Assembly: GCA_964482235.1 (NCBI GenBank)
Contig: CAYZWU010000041.1
Location: 1-46,741, forward strand
DNA length: 46,741 nt
Source of the DNA: CAYZWU01 sp964482235
Lineage (GTDB): Bacteria > Planctomycetota > B15-G4 > CAYZWU01
Direction of reading: 5' to 3'
Below the pieces are notes generated by a model. The model saw only the letters and a program-made list of their open reading frames with translations, made no database searches and was not told where the DNA came from. Below are positions 45,717 through 46,741 of the stretch, in pieces (positions within the stretch are counted from its first letter, which is position 1; each line of letters begins with the position of its first letter). Both the position numbers and the translations under genes were made by a program.

Positions 45717-46163
45717 TCAACTTTTTACGGTCAAAATATTCCTGACCCGGGAACGAGTGAAGTATACCCAGGACAGAACGAAAAATACCAAAGTAGAATA
45801 GAAATCAGGCCAGCCAAGTATCTTTGGAAGCAGAATCTGTCCATCCGAGAACATCCAGAACCCTTGAAAGATCAAAGCGTTTGAAATGGAAGCGAGCCAT
45901 AGTTTTCTAGCCCACTCTTTGAATCCAAATAAACCAATTCCAGACACCAAAAAGGTACTCGCGATAATGATTGAAATGGTGGCTCTAGCGTATTGACTCT
46001 GCCTCCACTCAATAATGTCTGCTTTCTGATACAACGATTCGCCGTCAAAGTCGACAGAACTACAATATTGAGCGATGGAGTCGGCATTGCAAAGAACCCA
46101 TATCCCAAAGACAAAGTGGCAAAGGCCGATTAATGAGATGATAGCAGCGCATATCCTAATCAT
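45717..46163 (-). CDS. Four-helix membrane protein of unknown function
   Basis: 148 aa with about four hydrophobic helices (IRICAAIISLIGLCHFVFGI; ISIIIASTFLVSGIGLFGF; LWLASISNALIFQGFWMF; STLVFFVLSWVYF). No family recognised; layout is like DoxX/DUF-type small inner-membrane proteins. Start choice: the ATG at 46163 has GGAAGAG spaced 6 bases; the open frame 14 codons upstream lacks support. Its DNA is more AT-rich than the rest of the window, suggesting separate origin. Confidence 0.72.
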   Translation of the reverse strand: MIRICAAIISLIGLCHFVFGIWVLCNADSIAQYCSSVDFDGESLYQKADIIEWRQSQYARATISIIIASTFLVSGIGLFGFKEWARKLWLASISNALIFQGFWMFSDGQILLPKILGWPDFYSTLVFFVLSWVYFTRSRVRNILTVKS

Positions 46164-46220
46164 ATTCCGCTCTTCCCAAGCAAGAGATGCAACCGGCAGC
46201 AGCAACTTACTATCAGACGG

Positions 46221-46679
46221 TCACTTGACCTCGAACACCGGACCTCCAAACTCCTTCATATAGAGGAATCCGTTGATGTCCCCCTCGACAGGGCCGCCCT
46301 CGAGTTCAACGACAGAGAGAAAATGAACCGGAAACACCTCGCTACCAGATCTTCCAAGACTCTGGTAGCAGTTTTGGAGCTCCTCTGCCCCGGGCGCCAG
46401 AAGCCCGTTCCAGAAGTTGACCTGGCCCTGACTCGTGCAGACGATTGGCTGCAGGGTTCCCAGGCTGTCGTCTCCTTCAACAGGTGGGGTCAGGTAGCCT
46501 CCCATTGCGGTCTTGTCGGCCAGGGTGAAAACGGCACGAACCACAAACATCCCTTCCGACGGATCAAGGCGTCCCTCGAAGTCATATGGCCGCACCGTTG
46601 CCTCGTCCTGTCCTTCCTCATCCTCCTCATCAAGAGCGAACTCCCAGACCGGAGACGCCTTGAAGTCCTCAAAGGTCAA
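46221..46679 (-). CDS. Conserved unknown protein, TTG start
   Basis: 152 aa, soluble and acidic. The opening FEDFKASPVWEFALDEEDEE, then GQDEATVRPY and GMFVVRAVFTLADKTAMGGYLTPP, reads like a conserved family of unknown function that I have seen as a hypothetical protein in many bacteria. No catalytic motif. The only start available after an in-frame TAA is a TTG at 46679. Position in a run of small orphan genes hints at an accessory, possibly immunity-type role, which is inference only. Confidence 0.72.
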   Translation of the reverse strand: MTFEDFKASPVWEFALDEEDEEGQDEATVRPYDFEGRLDPSEGMFVVRAVFTLADKTAMGGYLTPPVEGDDSLGTLQPIVCTSQGQVNFWNGLLAPGAEELQNCYQSLGRSGSEVFPVHFLSVVELEGGPVEGDINGFLYMKEFGGPVFEVK

Positions 46680-46741
46680 TTCATAAACAGTACCTTGTTA
46701 AAAAACAGGCTTCCTGAAAAAACCAATGAGCGTAAGTTCTG

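Overview
The window is GC-rich bacterial DNA (46.7 kb) with no rRNA, tRNA or CRISPR array that I can recognise. Signal peptides, lipoproteins, secreted parallel beta-helix proteins with a shared C-terminal domain, a TIGR02999-like ECF sigma factor paired with a Ser/Thr kinase carrying tetratricopeptide (TPR) repeats, and an acetyl-xylan-esterase-like hydrolase together suggest a Gram-negative environmental lineage of the Planctomycetota / candidate-phylum (Eisenbacteria or Krumholzibacteria-like) kind. No marker settles the phylum, so this is only an inference.

Region 1 (1-5.4 kb, all minus strand): a type I restriction-modification operon read leftwards, hsdM (frameshifted) - hsdS - a RloC-like AAA ATPase that stops early. 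hsdR, if present, lies beyond the left edge. Region 2 (5.5-11.9 kb, minus): a five-gene chaperone operon directly upstream of hsdM, encoding a 986-aa helical-repeat protein, a J-domain protein with PPD instead of HPD, a GrpE-like protein, an Hsp70 and a small zinc-ribbon protein. It looks like a complete specialised Hsp70 machine with its own putative client or scaffold protein, and it is the best candidate here for an undescribed system. Region 3 (12-14.7 kb): a scrap zone with a 73-bp copy of part of the neighbouring aldehyde dehydrogenase gene, a broken IS91-type transposase, an intact Fic protein and a DDE-transposase fragment.

Region 4 (14.7-20 kb, minus): ileS, a CGGC metal-binding protein and an aldehyde dehydrogenase. 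Region 5 (20-30 kb): a secreted beta-helix protein, the kinase/ECF-sigma pair, a YdjM-like membrane protein, a very basic secreted repeat protein and a second beta-helix protein. Region 6 (30-37.3 kb): an AAA_14/DUF4143 ATPase; a minus-strand operon of an Eco57I-type DNA methyltransferase, dapF and a lipid kinase; then, divergently, amrS and a small lipoprotein.

Region 7 (37.4-43 kb, minus): a secreted protein with two MAM-like repeats, a small helical protein plus a lipoprotein behind a strong sigma70-type promoter, and a 955-residue secreted fusion of an alpha-helical toroid, an esterase and an acetolactate-decarboxylase-like domain. Region 8 (43-46.7 kb, minus): a string of small orphan genes (a methyltransferase, DUF3795, two small membrane proteins and conserved unknowns) that resembles an accessory cluster. 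Starts were moved from the longest open frame wherever a ribosome binding site or signal peptide decided the matter; each such case is noted.
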